13,848 nucleotides of DNA from Pseudomonadota bacterium (GCA_023432845.1 JAEZEY010000029.1:1-13848), one strand, 5' to 3'; positions 6,447 through 12,615 are shown, counted from the stretch's first letter. Numbers and translations: made by a program. The notes: generated by a model from the sequence alone, not told the origin.

Positions 6447-6941
6447 ATGCCGAAGAAACGCCGCAGCAACGAGGCCGGCCATAAACGCAAATATCTTCTG
6501 ATCATCGATGACTCGGAAGAGTGCGACCGTGCCGTGTTCTGGGCCGCCTCTCGCGCCAGCCGTACCCAGACGCAGATCGTGATGCTGCGCGTCATCGATA
6601 CCAGCGAACGCAGCCAGCAATGGATGGGCGTCGCCGATATCATGAAGGCCGAAGCGATGGAGGCGGCCAATGCGGCGCTCGATCGTTTTGGCGCCATAGT
6701 GAAGAAGATCACCGACGCCGCGCCCGATCGCGTCATTCGCGAAGGCACCGTGAACGACGAGATCCTCAAGCTGATCGAAGAAGATACCGATATTGGCATT
6801 CTAGTGCTCGCCGCCGGCACCGGCAAGGAAGGCCCCGGCCCCTTGATTTCAGGCTTGTCGAAGACGGCCGCAACCTTTCCAATCCCGATCGCCATCGTGC
6901 CGGGCTCGCTGAGCGATGAGGAACTGGAGGCGATGGCTTAA
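6447..6941 (+). CDS. Universal stress protein (UspA family)
   Basis: 164 residues, one Usp domain. After a basic N-terminal tail (MPKKRRSNEAGHKRK) the domain begins KYLLIIDDSEE (15-25), the first strand with its conserved Asp. LRVID (47-51) and the long helix with MKAEAMEAANAAL follow, then DIGILVLAAGTG (115-126) and the last strand IPIAIVPGS (146-154). The loop after AAGTG does not fit the canonical GxxG-9-G(S/T) ATP motif, so it may belong to the non-ATP-binding branch. Usp proteins are cytoplasmic dimers induced by starvation and stress; the client is unknown. The ribosome site is strong. It sits between trpS and the Fe-S gene nfuA, an order I recall from related genomes. Confidence 0.92.
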   Translation: MPKKRRSNEAGHKRKYLLIIDDSEECDRAVFWAASRASRTQTQIVMLRVIDTSERSQQWMGVADIMKAEAMEAANAALDRFGAIVKKITDAAPDRVIREGTVNDEILKLIEEDTDIGILVLAAGTGKEGPGPLISGLSKTAATFPIPIAIVPGSLSDEELEAMA

Positions 6942-6959
6942 CGCTTATCGCAACGCCCT

Positions 6960-7643
6960 TTGTCGCGCGCCGTCCGCCTGCTTGATCTCGTGCAACTGCT
7001 GCGCCGCCGCCGCCATCCAGTGAATGGCGAGGTCTTGGCACGCGAACTCGGTATCAGCCTGCGCACGCTCTACCGCGACGTCGCTAGTTTGCAAGCGCAG
7101 GGCGCACCGATCGAAGGCGAACCCGGTCTTGGTTACGTGTTGCGACCGGGCTTCACGCTGCCGCCGTTGATGTTCAATGACGATGAAGTCGAGGCGCTGA
7201 TGCTCGGCTCGCATTGGGTCGCCGAGAACGGCGATCCGCGGCTGGCGCAGGCGGCGATGGACGTGATCGCCAAGGTCGCCGCGGTACTGCCGCCGGAGCG
7301 TCGCGCGCAGTTCGAGACGCCAAGCCTGCTGATCGTGACGCGCGGCAGGGAGCAATTGAACATGATGGCGCCGATCCGCGACGCGATCCGGCGCGAGCGC
7401 AAGCTGACCATCGACTATCGCGACGCCGGCAGCGCGGCGACGCATCGCACGATCTGGCCATTCGCGGTCGGATTCTTCGAAGAGGCGCGCATCGTCGTCG
7501 CCTGGTGCGAGTTGCGCGCGGACTACCGCCATTTCCGCATCGACCGCATTGGCGGCCTCGCCGAGACCGACATACGCTATCCAAAGCGCCGCGCGGTGAT
7601 GCTCAAGGAGTGGCAGAAGCAGATGGGTATAGGACCCCGCTGA
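6960..7643 (+). CDS. YafY-type transcriptional regulator (HTH plus WYL domain)
   Basis: 227 residues from a TTG start. Residues 5-60 form a winged helix-turn-helix (LLDLVQLLRRRRHPVNG, then LARELGISLRTLYRDV with the recognition helix, and a wing at EGEPGLGYVLRPGF). Residues about 135-205 are the ligand-sensing WYL domain (MAPIRDAIRRERKLTIDYRD, then IWPFAVGFFEEARIVVAWCE and LRADYRHFRIDRI). The Trp-Tyr-Leu tripeptide itself reads W182-C-E, as I recall for this YafY subgroup. The TTG gives MSRAVRLLDL, matching the usual N-terminus; no ATG or ribosome site is better, and the ribosome site is weak. It lies 18 bases after the stress gene. It probably controls the VOC gene 67 bases downstream, a pairing common for this regulator group; the signal is unknown. 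Confidence 0.9.
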   Translation: MSRAVRLLDLVQLLRRRRHPVNGEVLARELGISLRTLYRDVASLQAQGAPIEGEPGLGYVLRPGFTLPPLMFNDDEVEALMLGSHWVAENGDPRLAQAAMDVIAKVAAVLPPERRAQFETPSLLIVTRGREQLNMMAPIRDAIRRERKLTIDYRDAGSAATHRTIWPFAVGFFEEARIVVAWCELRADYRHFRIDRIGGLAETDIRYPKRRAVMLKEWQKQMGIGPR

Positions 7644-7648
7644 TCGCT

Positions 7649-7666
7649 ACTGACAGGAACTGACAG
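7649..7666 (+). promoter_or_regulatory. Direct repeat ACTGACAG, candidate operator between regulator and VOC gene
   Basis: ACTGACAG occurs at 7649-7656 and 7659-7666, a 10-base period that puts both copies on one face of the helix. The pair lies between the WYL regulator stop and the strong ribosome site of the VOC gene, a natural place for the regulator to bind. Confidence 0.35.
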
Positions 7667-7710
7667 CAGCAGCCGTTAAGCCTGCCCGGATCACAAAGGA
7701 GGCTCACATC

Positions 7711-8079
7711 ATGCTGCCATTCGGAGTTGCCGCCCTGTACGTCAAGGACGTCGCCGCCAGCACCCACTTTTACCGCGGTCTGCTCGGCGCGGACCCGGTC
7801 GAATCCTCGCCCACTTTTGCCATGTTTCCGATGCCACCGGTCATGCTCGGCCTGTGGGCGCGTGACGAGGTCAAGCCGGAGCCTGCCGCAGCGCCCGGCG
7901 CGCTGGAACTTGTCTTCACGATGGACGGCGCCAAGGCTGTGGCGGATTTTCACGCCGAGTGGGTCAAACGCGGCTTCAAAATCGCTCAGGAACCTGTCCA
8001 GATGGACTTCGGCCACACCTTCGTGGCGCTGGACCCCGACGGCCACCGCCTGCGCGTTCTGGCACCGAATCCGTCCTGA
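7711..8079 (+). CDS. VOC-family (glyoxalase/bleomycin-resistance fold) protein, probably metal-free
   Basis: 122 residues with two beta-alpha-beta-beta-beta halves: VAALYVKDVAASTHFYRGLLG (6-26) opens the first, and ALELVFTMDG (64-73) with FVALDPDGHRLRVLAP (104-119) form the second. The signature DPDGH (108-112) is typical. The first-strand His and the Glu after DPDG that usually bind metal are absent (Val/Ala in strand one; R113 and R115 after DPDGH). A ligand-binding or sequestering role, such as drug binding, is therefore more likely than glyoxalase or dioxygenase catalysis. The ribosome site AAAGGAGG (7695-7702) is near-perfect and stronger than that of any neighbour, suggesting high translation. 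It follows a WYL regulator that probably controls it. Confidence 0.88.
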   Translation: MLPFGVAALYVKDVAASTHFYRGLLGADPVESSPTFAMFPMPPVMLGLWARDEVKPEPAAAPGALELVFTMDGAKAVADFHAEWVKRGFKIAQEPVQMDFGHTFVALDPDGHRLRVLAPNPS

Positions 8080-8097
8080 AAGCCGCTTCCGGTCCGG

Positions 8098-8126
8098 TTG
8101 ACCGGCTCTCCCAAAACGCCCATGTA
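8098..8126 (+). promoter_or_regulatory. Candidate promoter for nfuA
   Basis: TTGACC (8098-8103), a 17-base spacer and CATGTA (8121-8126). The -35 is good and the -10 is weak. It lies in the 94-base gap between the VOC gene and nfuA, which would allow nfuA its own transcription start. Confidence 0.4.
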
Positions 8127-8134
8127 AAGCGGGT

Positions 8135-8157
8135 CCGCCGGGCCTTGAACCCGGCGG
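8135..8157 (+). promoter_or_regulatory. GC-rich leader hairpin directly before the nfuA ribosome site
   Basis: CCGCCGGG (8135-8142) and CCCGGCGG (8150-8157) are perfect 8-base arms with a 7-base loop. The stem ends three bases before the GGGAG ribosome site (8161-8165). It could modulate ribosome access or act as a weak terminator for the upstream VOC gene; there is no T run. Confidence 0.4.
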
Positions 8158-8173
8158 GATGGGAGATATCGCG

Positions 8174-8728
8174 ATGTTTATCCAGACCGAATCGACGCCG
8201 AACCCGGCGACGTTGAAATTCCTGCCCGGCAAGCCGGTGCTCAATCAGGGCACGCTCGACATGCCGACGCGCGAGGCCGCGGCGCAATCGCCGCTCGCCG
8301 AGAAGCTGTTCGACATTCCCAATGTCGGCGGCGTGTTCCTCGGCGCCGATTTCATCTCGGTGACCAAGACCGACGGCGACTGGCAGCAGATGAAGCCCGC
8401 CATCCTCGGCGCCATCATGGAGCACTACATGTCCGGCGCGCCGATCGTGGCGAGCGGTGCCGAGCCTGCCGACGACGATGAATTCTTCGATGCCGCCGAC
8501 ACCGAGACAGTCGCGACCATCAAGGACCTGATCGAGACGCGCGTGCGCCCGGCGGTTGCCGGCGACGGCGGCGACATCACCTTCCGCGGCTTCAAGGAAG
8601 GCGTCGTTTACCTGCAGATGAAGGGCGCCTGCTCGGGCTGCCCTTCCTCGACCGCCACGCTGCAGCACGGCATCCAGAACCTGCTCCGGCATTTCGTGCC
8701 CGAAGTGACTGAAGTACGGCCGATTTGA
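8174..8728 (+). CDS. nfuA: NfuA/NifU-type iron-sulfur cluster carrier
   Basis: 184 residues. Residues 1-88 are the Nfu N-terminal domain (MFIQTESTPNPATLKFLPG opening, GVFLGADFISVTK at 53-65). After an acidic linker (97-110), residues 113-184 are the NifU C-terminal domain with RPAVAGDGGDI (125-135) and the cluster-binding C153-S-G-C156. The protein carries [4Fe-4S] clusters to target enzymes in the cytoplasm. Known NfuA clients in other bacteria include MiaB, which is encoded about 4 kb downstream here. I chose the ATG at 8174 over one at 8159 because it gives the family's conserved MFIQTE start and a properly spaced GGGAG. Confidence 0.96.
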   Translation: MFIQTESTPNPATLKFLPGKPVLNQGTLDMPTREAAAQSPLAEKLFDIPNVGGVFLGADFISVTKTDGDWQQMKPAILGAIMEHYMSGAPIVASGAEPADDDEFFDAADTETVATIKDLIETRVRPAVAGDGGDITFRGFKEGVVYLQMKGACSGCPSSTATLQHGIQNLLRHFVPEVTEVRPI

Positions 8729-8737
8729 TCCACAGCT

Positions 8738-8833
8738 GTCATGCCCCGCGAAAGCGGGGCATCCAGTATCCGCGGCGGTTCGGCTATATTGCCGACAGAG
8801 AGTACTGGATCGTCCGCATTCGCGGGCGATGAC
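8738..8833. repeat. 96-bp MITE-like palindromic repeat with two hairpins
   Basis: The 31-base ends (8738-8768 and 8803-8833) are inverted copies matching at 25 of 31 positions, beginning GTCAT and ending ATCCAGTA. Each end also folds on itself: ATGCCCCGC-GAAA-GCGGGGCAT (8741-8762, perfect 9-bp stem with a GAAA tetraloop) and ATCGTCCGC-ATTC-GCGGGCGAT (8809-8830, one T-G pair). Between them is 34 bases of unrelated sequence. The design resembles the abundant intergenic palindromes I recall from Bradyrhizobium-type genomes. It carries no gene and lies wholly between nfuA and tsaB, ending 18 bases before the tsaB start. Confidence 0.75.
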
Positions 8834-8851
8834 GACGACGCCGAAGACCCC

Positions 8852-9541
8852 ATGCGCATCCTCGCCATCGATACCGCACTTGAAGCGTGCTCGATCGTCC
8901 TCATGGACGGCGACGCCATCGTTGCGCGCGAGCATGAGGCGATGGCGCGCGGTCACGCCGAAGCGCTGATGCCGATGATCGAGCGGTTGCTCGAGGCGGC
9001 GTCGCTCGATTTCACCACGCTCGATCGCATCGCCGTCACCGTCGGGCCCGGCAGCTTCACCGGCTTGCGCGTCGGTATCGCCGCGGCACGCGGTATCGCT
9101 CTCGCCGCCGGCAAGCCGGTGGTCGGCATCACCACACTCGGCGCCTTCGCGGCGCCATTGATCGCGGCGGATACATCGACACCGGTGGTCGCCGCCATCG
9201 ATGCACGACATGACCACGTTTATCTGCAGGCATTCGACGGCAACGGCGCGACGCGCATCAAGCCGATCTTCATGTCCGTCACCGACGCGGTGCACCGCAT
9301 CGCGCCGTTCAGCCCCCGTCTGGTCGGCAATGCCGCGCCGATTCTCGCCGCCGCATGGCCCGCGGACGAAGCACCGCCGGTCGCGGTCGAATATCAGACG
9401 GCGCCCTCGATCGACTGGGTGGCGCGGCTCGGCGCAGTGGCCGACCCGGCATCGACGCCACCCAAGCCCTTCTATCTCAAGCCGGCCGACGCCCAGCCGC
9501 AGGCCGCGGCGCATGTCCCCCTGCAGGCGGCGCCAACATGA
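8852..9541 (+). CDS. tsaB: tRNA t6A modification protein TsaB
   Basis: 229 residues, normal length. TsaB is the partner that activates TsaD in the TsaBDE complex making threonylcarbamoyladenosine (t6A) at position 37 of ANN-reading tRNAs. It has an ASKHA fold: MRILAIDTALEACSIVL (1-17) is the phosphate-1-like strand pair, GHAEALMPMIERLL (34-47) the dimer helix region, and VGPGSFTGLRVGIAAARG (64-81) the family signature. I chose the ATG at 8852; an upstream in-frame ATG at 8741 would translate the palindromic repeat. The ribosome site is weak (GAAGA). The stop overlaps the rimI start in ATGA, indicating translational coupling. Confidence 0.95.
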   Translation: MRILAIDTALEACSIVLMDGDAIVAREHEAMARGHAEALMPMIERLLEAASLDFTTLDRIAVTVGPGSFTGLRVGIAAARGIALAAGKPVVGITTLGAFAAPLIAADTSTPVVAAIDARHDHVYLQAFDGNGATRIKPIFMSVTDAVHRIAPFSPRLVGNAAPILAAAWPADEAPPVAVEYQTAPSIDWVARLGAVADPASTPPKPFYLKPADAQPQAAAHVPLQAAPT

Positions 9542-10023
9542 TGTCGTTCCTGCGCCGGCTGTTTGCGCGCGGCACGCCGCAGATCACGCCGGCGCACTTG
9601 CGCGACGCACCCGAGATCGCCGCGCTTCATGCCGCCTCGTTTCACCGCGGCTGGAGCGATGAGGAAGTCGAGAACCTGCTGCTCGATCCGCAGGTGCTGG
9701 TGCACAGCCTGCGCGTTGGCGGCGCCTTCGCCGGCTTCGTCATGTCGCGCGCGGCCGCGGACGAGGCCGAAATCCTATCGATCGCCGTGGCGCGCCGCTG
9801 CCAGGGCCGCGGGCTGGCGCGGCAGATGCTGGATTTGCACATGCGCCGGCTCGCCGCGCTCGGCGTGAAGGCGCTGTTTCTCGAGGTCGCCGAGAACAAC
9901 GGGCCCGCGATTGCGCTTTACCGGAAAGCCGGTTTTCGCGACGTGGCCAAGCGGCCAAATTATTATCCCTTGCCCAATGGCGCGACCGCCGCCGCCTTGG
10001 TATTGCGGCGGGATATCGCGTAA
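9538..10023 (+). CDS. rimI: RimI-type GNAT N-acetyltransferase
   Basis: 161 residues, a single GNAT domain. The acetyl-CoA loop is RRCQGRGLARQML (86-98), preceded by the strand AEILSIAV (77-84). LEVAENNGPAIALYRKAGF (115-133) is the RimI-like C-terminal signature with the catalytic-region Glu and the Tyr of the ALYRKAGF helix. RimI acetylates the N-terminus of ribosomal protein S18 in enterobacteria; the target in this lineage is inferred. It starts within the tsaB stop (ATGA), the classical tsaB-rimI coupling. Two ATGs lie in tandem (9538 and 9541); either may be used. Confidence 0.93.
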   Translation: MMSFLRRLFARGTPQITPAHLRDAPEIAALHAASFHRGWSDEEVENLLLDPQVLVHSLRVGGAFAGFVMSRAAADEAEILSIAVARRCQGRGLARQMLDLHMRRLAALGVKALFLEVAENNGPAIALYRKAGFRDVAKRPNYYPLPNGATAAALVLRRDIA

Positions 10024-10034
10024 ACTGCTGCATT

Positions 10035-10517
10035 ATGACGACGCAACACAAGAGCAGAGCCGGCCTGATCGTGACCGCACCCGACAAGGCCGCCGGCAAA
10101 CCGGATATCGAGGCGCTGTGCGCGGCCAAAGGCATGCGCATGACCGAGCAGCGCCGGGTGATCGCACGCGTAATCGCCGAAGCCGACGATCATCCCGACG
10201 TCGAAGAACTCTACCGCCGCTGCGCCAAGGTCGACGACCGCATCTCGATCTCGACCGTCTATCGTACCGTGAAGCTGTTCGAGGATTCCGGCATCATCGA
10301 GCGCCACGATTTCCGCGAGGGCCGCGCGCGCTACGAGACCAGCTCGGAAACGCATCACGACCACCTCATCAATCTGCGCACCGGCGAGGTGATCGAATTC
10401 CAGTCCGAGGAAATCGAACGCCTGCAGGCCGAGGTGGCGCGCAAGCTCGGCTACAAGCTCGTCGATCACCGGCTCGAACTCTACGCCGTGCCGCTCGAGG
10501 ACGACAAGAACAGTTAA
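10035..10517 (+). CDS. fur: Fur-family metal regulator, alphaproteobacterial Fur/Mur type
   Basis: 160 residues, about 20 longer than enterobacterial Fur because of an N-terminal extension (1-22). The winged helix spans 25-95, with the recognition region RISISTVYRTVKLFEDSG (69-86). The metal-binding half includes H91, E101 and the HHDH cluster (107-110), then EVIEFQSEEIERLQ (118-131) and H145. No cysteine occurs in the C-terminal half, so the structural CxxC zinc sites of classical Fur are absent. This fits the rhizobial Fur/Mur group, which commonly answers to manganese, so Mur is as likely a name as Fur. Only 11 bases separate it from rimI and no clear ribosome site is visible, so coupled or leaderless translation is possible. 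plsC follows after 3 bases. Confidence 0.93.
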   Translation: MTTQHKSRAGLIVTAPDKAAGKPDIEALCAAKGMRMTEQRRVIARVIAEADDHPDVEELYRRCAKVDDRISISTVYRTVKLFEDSGIIERHDFREGRARYETSSETHHDHLINLRTGEVIEFQSEEIERLQAEVARKLGYKLVDHRLELYAVPLEDDKNS

Positions 10518-10520
10518 ACC

Positions 10521-11318
10521 ATGTACTCGCTGTTCATCGCCGTCTTCTTCTTCACGATGACGCCGCTCATCATCGCCATCCAGTGGATCATAAGCAAGCT
10601 CGGCCTGCCCGGCTGGGGCACCGTGGCGTCGGGCTATTACGCTGTGTTGTGCAAGCTGCTGCGCTTCAAAATCCGCATCGTCGGCGTGCCGATCCGCGAC
10701 CGCGCCGTGCTGTTCGTTTCCAATCACGTATCCTGGGCCGACATCCTGGTGATCGGCTCGATCGCGCCGATCGCATTCGTCTCCAAGGCCGAGGTCGGCA
10801 ATTGGCCGCTGGTCGGACCGACCGCGCGCCTGCAGCGCACGGTGTTTGTCGACCGCTCGCGCCGCCAGCAGACGGGCGACGCAATCGCCGACATGGTGCA
10901 GCGCCTGGAATCGAACGTTTCGGTGGTGCTGTTCGCCGAAGGCACGTCGAACGACGGCAACCGCGTGCTGCCGTTCCGCTCGGCGCTGATCGGCGCAGTC
11001 CGCGAGGCCGCCTCGCGCGCCGAGAGCGGCATCATCATTCAGCCGATGTCGATCAGCTACACGTCGATCCACGGCATTCCGATGGGACGTCAGCACCGGC
11101 CGCTGATCGCGTGGTACGGTGACCTCGACTTCCTGCCGCACTTCAAGGCGTTTCTGCGCCGCGGCGTCATCGACGTGGTGGTGAGCTATGGCGAGCCGAT
11201 CGCAGCCGACGCCACGACCGACCGCAAGAAGCTGGCGCGGCAACTCGAAGGCGCGGTGCGCGGCCTGACCACATCGACGCTGCTCGGCCGGACGCGCCCG
11301 CTGCACGCAGGAAGTTGA
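10521..11318 (+). CDS. plsC: 1-acylglycerol-3-phosphate acyltransferase (PlsC family)
   Basis: 265 residues. An N-terminal hydrophobic segment (4-24) anchors it to the inner membrane. The acyltransferase blocks follow in order: NHVSWADIL (68-76; catalytic H69 and D74), KAEVGNWPLVGP (89-100), VFVDRSRR (108-115) and FAEGTSNDG (138-146; phosphate-binding E140-G-T-S), with the block IV-like IIIQPMSISYT after residue 170. It transfers an acyl chain to lysophosphatidic acid in phospholipid synthesis. An OlsA-type enzyme making ornithine lipids belongs to the same family and cannot be excluded. It starts 3 bases after the fur/mur stop, so it is cotranscribed. It is convergent with the RES toxin gene, with 6 bases between stops and no terminator. 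Confidence 0.95.
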   Translation: MYSLFIAVFFFTMTPLIIAIQWIISKLGLPGWGTVASGYYAVLCKLLRFKIRIVGVPIRDRAVLFVSNHVSWADILVIGSIAPIAFVSKAEVGNWPLVGPTARLQRTVFVDRSRRQQTGDAIADMVQRLESNVSVVLFAEGTSNDGNRVLPFRSALIGAVREAASRAESGIIIQPMSISYTSIHGIPMGRQHRPLIAWYGDLDFLPHFKAFLRRGVIDVVVSYGEPIAADATTDRKKLARQLEGAVRGLTTSTLLGRTRPLHAGS

Positions 11319-11324
11319 CGGCCC

Positions 11325-12056
11325 TCAGGGCAGGTCGATCCAGCGCTCGAGGCTGTAATCGAAATAGCGCCGCACTCGCGCGCCATCCCATTCGTATTGC
11401 AGATGCCGCTCCTGCACGGGAATGCCGACGACGTCGGGCCAGAACGCCGCGATGCACTCAAAGCCAGCGCGACGAGCGCCCGGATAGACAAAGCCGTCCG
11501 CGCCGGCATCGCGGCGCGCCACCGCATAGGGCTGGCTCTGCGCATAACTCGCACTGTCGAGCAGCCCGGCTTTAACGTCTTCGCCGAGCGCGGCGATGTC
11601 GTCGAATTCGTGGTCCACCGCGCCGACCAGCACACGCATGTCCTCGCGCCGCGCCGGATCGCCGGAGTCGGCCGCGAAGATGGCGAAGTGATAGACCGTC
11701 TCGGCGATCGCGGTTTCCAGCGTGTCGGCCGCGTAATAGACGCCGAAGGTGCCGTCGGAGAAGCGCGAGCCGTTCCTGTTGACGTGGGTGAACGCCGCCA
11801 TCACCCAGGAAGCATTGGCGCCCGAGATACGCCGCTCCGGCGGCACCAGGCTGATCTCGCCGGCCTCGTCACGCAGCCTCGGATTGGTAATCTGCTCGAG
11901 TGCGATCAGTGCGTCCCAGACCTTGGGATCGTCGGACACGCGCTCGAACAGATCGATGGGCGGAAAGCGCGAGGCGATGATGCGCCAGGCTTTCGGCCAG
12001 ACCACGCGGCGCAATGGCACGAAGCGCCCTTCAGGACCAGGGCGATCGTGCGGCAT
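11325..12056 (-). CDS. RES-domain toxin (NAD+ phosphorylase family), divergent active site
   Basis: 243 residues. RES toxins degrade NAD+ and arrest growth unless held by their Xre/MbcA antitoxin. Seen: WRIIASRFPPIDLFERV (24-40; Arg of the active site is R25 or R30), MAAFTHVNRNGSRFSDG (86-102), then YYAADTLETAIAETVYH (107-123) with Y108 and catalytic Glu E119. SYAQSQPYA (170-178), GADGFVYPGARR (185-196) and ERHLQYEWDG (216-225) follow. The position equivalent to MbcT S126 is A172 and the common YPS/YDS serine is G193, so activity is uncertain. The ATG at 12056 has AGGGA upstream and overlaps the antitoxin gene by 26 bases, showing coupled translation. Codon use is like its neighbours. Confidence 0.9.
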   Translation of the reverse strand: MPHDRPGPEGRFVPLRRVVWPKAWRIIASRFPPIDLFERVSDDPKVWDALIALEQITNPRLRDEAGEISLVPPERRISGANASWVMAAFTHVNRNGSRFSDGTFGVYYAADTLETAIAETVYHFAIFAADSGDPARREDMRVLVGAVDHEFDDIAALGEDVKAGLLDSASYAQSQPYAVARRDAGADGFVYPGARRAGFECIAAFWPDVVGIPVQERHLQYEWDGARVRRYFDYSLERWIDLP

Positions 12057-12426
12057 CGATATAGTCCCTGACGGCAGCGAGATCGGTGACGTCGCCCGCC
12101 GCCATTCGCGCCAAGGGTGTCTGGCCGCCGAAAGCGCGGTTCGGCCGGTTGACCCAGGAGTCGGCGAGTTGCGGATCGGAATACACGATCTGCAGCGCCT
12201 TCCAGATGCCGGCGACATAGCCGATACGGCGCAAAGTGTCGTTCGGCAGCCGCGCCACCTTGCCCTTCTTCCACTCGAAGAAAGTCCGCTCCGCGGGCGA
12301 GCCTAGGACCGCTCGCATCAGCTTATTATCGGCGTCCCACCGGGCCATGATGCCGAAGAAGCCCTGCATGGCCAGATCGTGCGCCTCCGCGGGAAGAAGG
12401 CCTGCTGTCTGCAGTTTTGCATTCAT
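12031..12426 (-). CDS. Xre/MbcA/ParS-type antitoxin of the RES toxin
   Basis: 131 residues. An N-terminal Xre-like helix-turn-helix region (about 30-76, with ERTFFEWKKGKVARLPNDTL) would bind the operator. The C-terminal toxin-binding domain (about 78-127) carries the family signature WVNRPNRAFGGQTPLARMAA (91-110) and GDVTDLAAVRDYIDAAR (111-127). It should block the RES toxin active site and repress the shared promoter, as known for Xre-RES and MbcTA systems. The gene is first in the pair. The ATG at 12426 follows a weak AGGA and lies 24 bases from the end of the -10. Its stop lies within the toxin gene. Confidence 0.93.
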   Translation of the reverse strand: MNAKLQTAGLLPAEAHDLAMQGFFGIMARWDADNKLMRAVLGSPAERTFFEWKKGKVARLPNDTLRRIGYVAGIWKALQIVYSDPQLADSWVNRPNRAFGGQTPLARMAAGDVTDLAAVRDYIDAARSPWS

Positions 12427-12440
12427 TTACCGATGTCCTG

Positions 12441-12457
12441 CATATTTGCATAATATG
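12441..12457. promoter_or_regulatory. Operator-like inverted repeat over the toxin-antitoxin promoter
   Basis: CATATT (12441-12446) and AATATG (12452-12457) are perfect arms with a 5-base spacer, covering the -10. TGCATA also occurs twice as a direct repeat (12439-12444 and 12447-12452). The position suits autorepression by the Xre antitoxin. Confidence 0.5.
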
Positions 12458-12478
12458 GGCTAAGACATTGAATTGCAA
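12450..12478 (-). promoter_or_regulatory. Promoter of the antitoxin-toxin pair
   Basis: On the minus strand TTGCAA (12478-12473), a 17-base spacer and TATTAT (12455-12450), ending 24 bases before the antitoxin ATG. This is the best -35/-10 match in the window, in a locally AT-rich stretch. Confidence 0.6.
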
Positions 12479-12570
12479 GACGTTCTGGAAGGTCGCGCGA
12501 CAAGGCAGGGCAGGATGTCGCGCTGCTTGAAATTCTCCGATAAATCAGGGAGTTAGTGCCGGGCGACAAG

Positions 12571-12586
12571 GCCGGTCCCGACCGGC
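12571..12586 (+). promoter_or_regulatory. Leader hairpin upstream of miaB
   Basis: GCCGGT (12571-12576), CCCG and ACCGGC (12581-12586) form a perfect 6-bp stem with a tetraloop, 30 bases before the miaB start, followed by TAATAT. A separate perfect 10-base palindrome GTCGCGCGAC lies at 12492-12501. No convincing miaB promoter was identified; the remaining intergenic sequence shows nothing else. Confidence 0.3.
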
Positions 12587-12615
12587 TAATATGCCCTCGC
12601 TGGAAAAGAAACGGC

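Noticed and set aside
8741..8851. N-terminal extension of tsaB from an ATG at 8741
   Set aside because: It would translate the palindromic repeat, and TsaB proteins begin at MRILAIDTA.
7976..9514. 512-residue minus-strand open frame
   Set aside because: It lies antisense to nfuA and tsaB, and its Arg/His/Asp-rich composition is typical of the antisense frame of GC-rich genes. No domain is visible.
9963..11306. 447-residue minus-strand open frame
   Set aside because: It is antisense to fur/mur and plsC, with the same His/Arg/Asp-rich composition and no motif.
11321..11331. GCCCT-C-AGGGC as a bidirectional terminator between plsC and the toxin
   Set aside because: The loop is one base, the stem is 5 bp and there is no T run on either side.
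12056..12218. N-terminal extension of the RES toxin to 12218
   Set aside because: The extra residues are Arg/Ser/Pro-rich shadow sequence of the antitoxin. The ATG at 12056 has a ribosome site.
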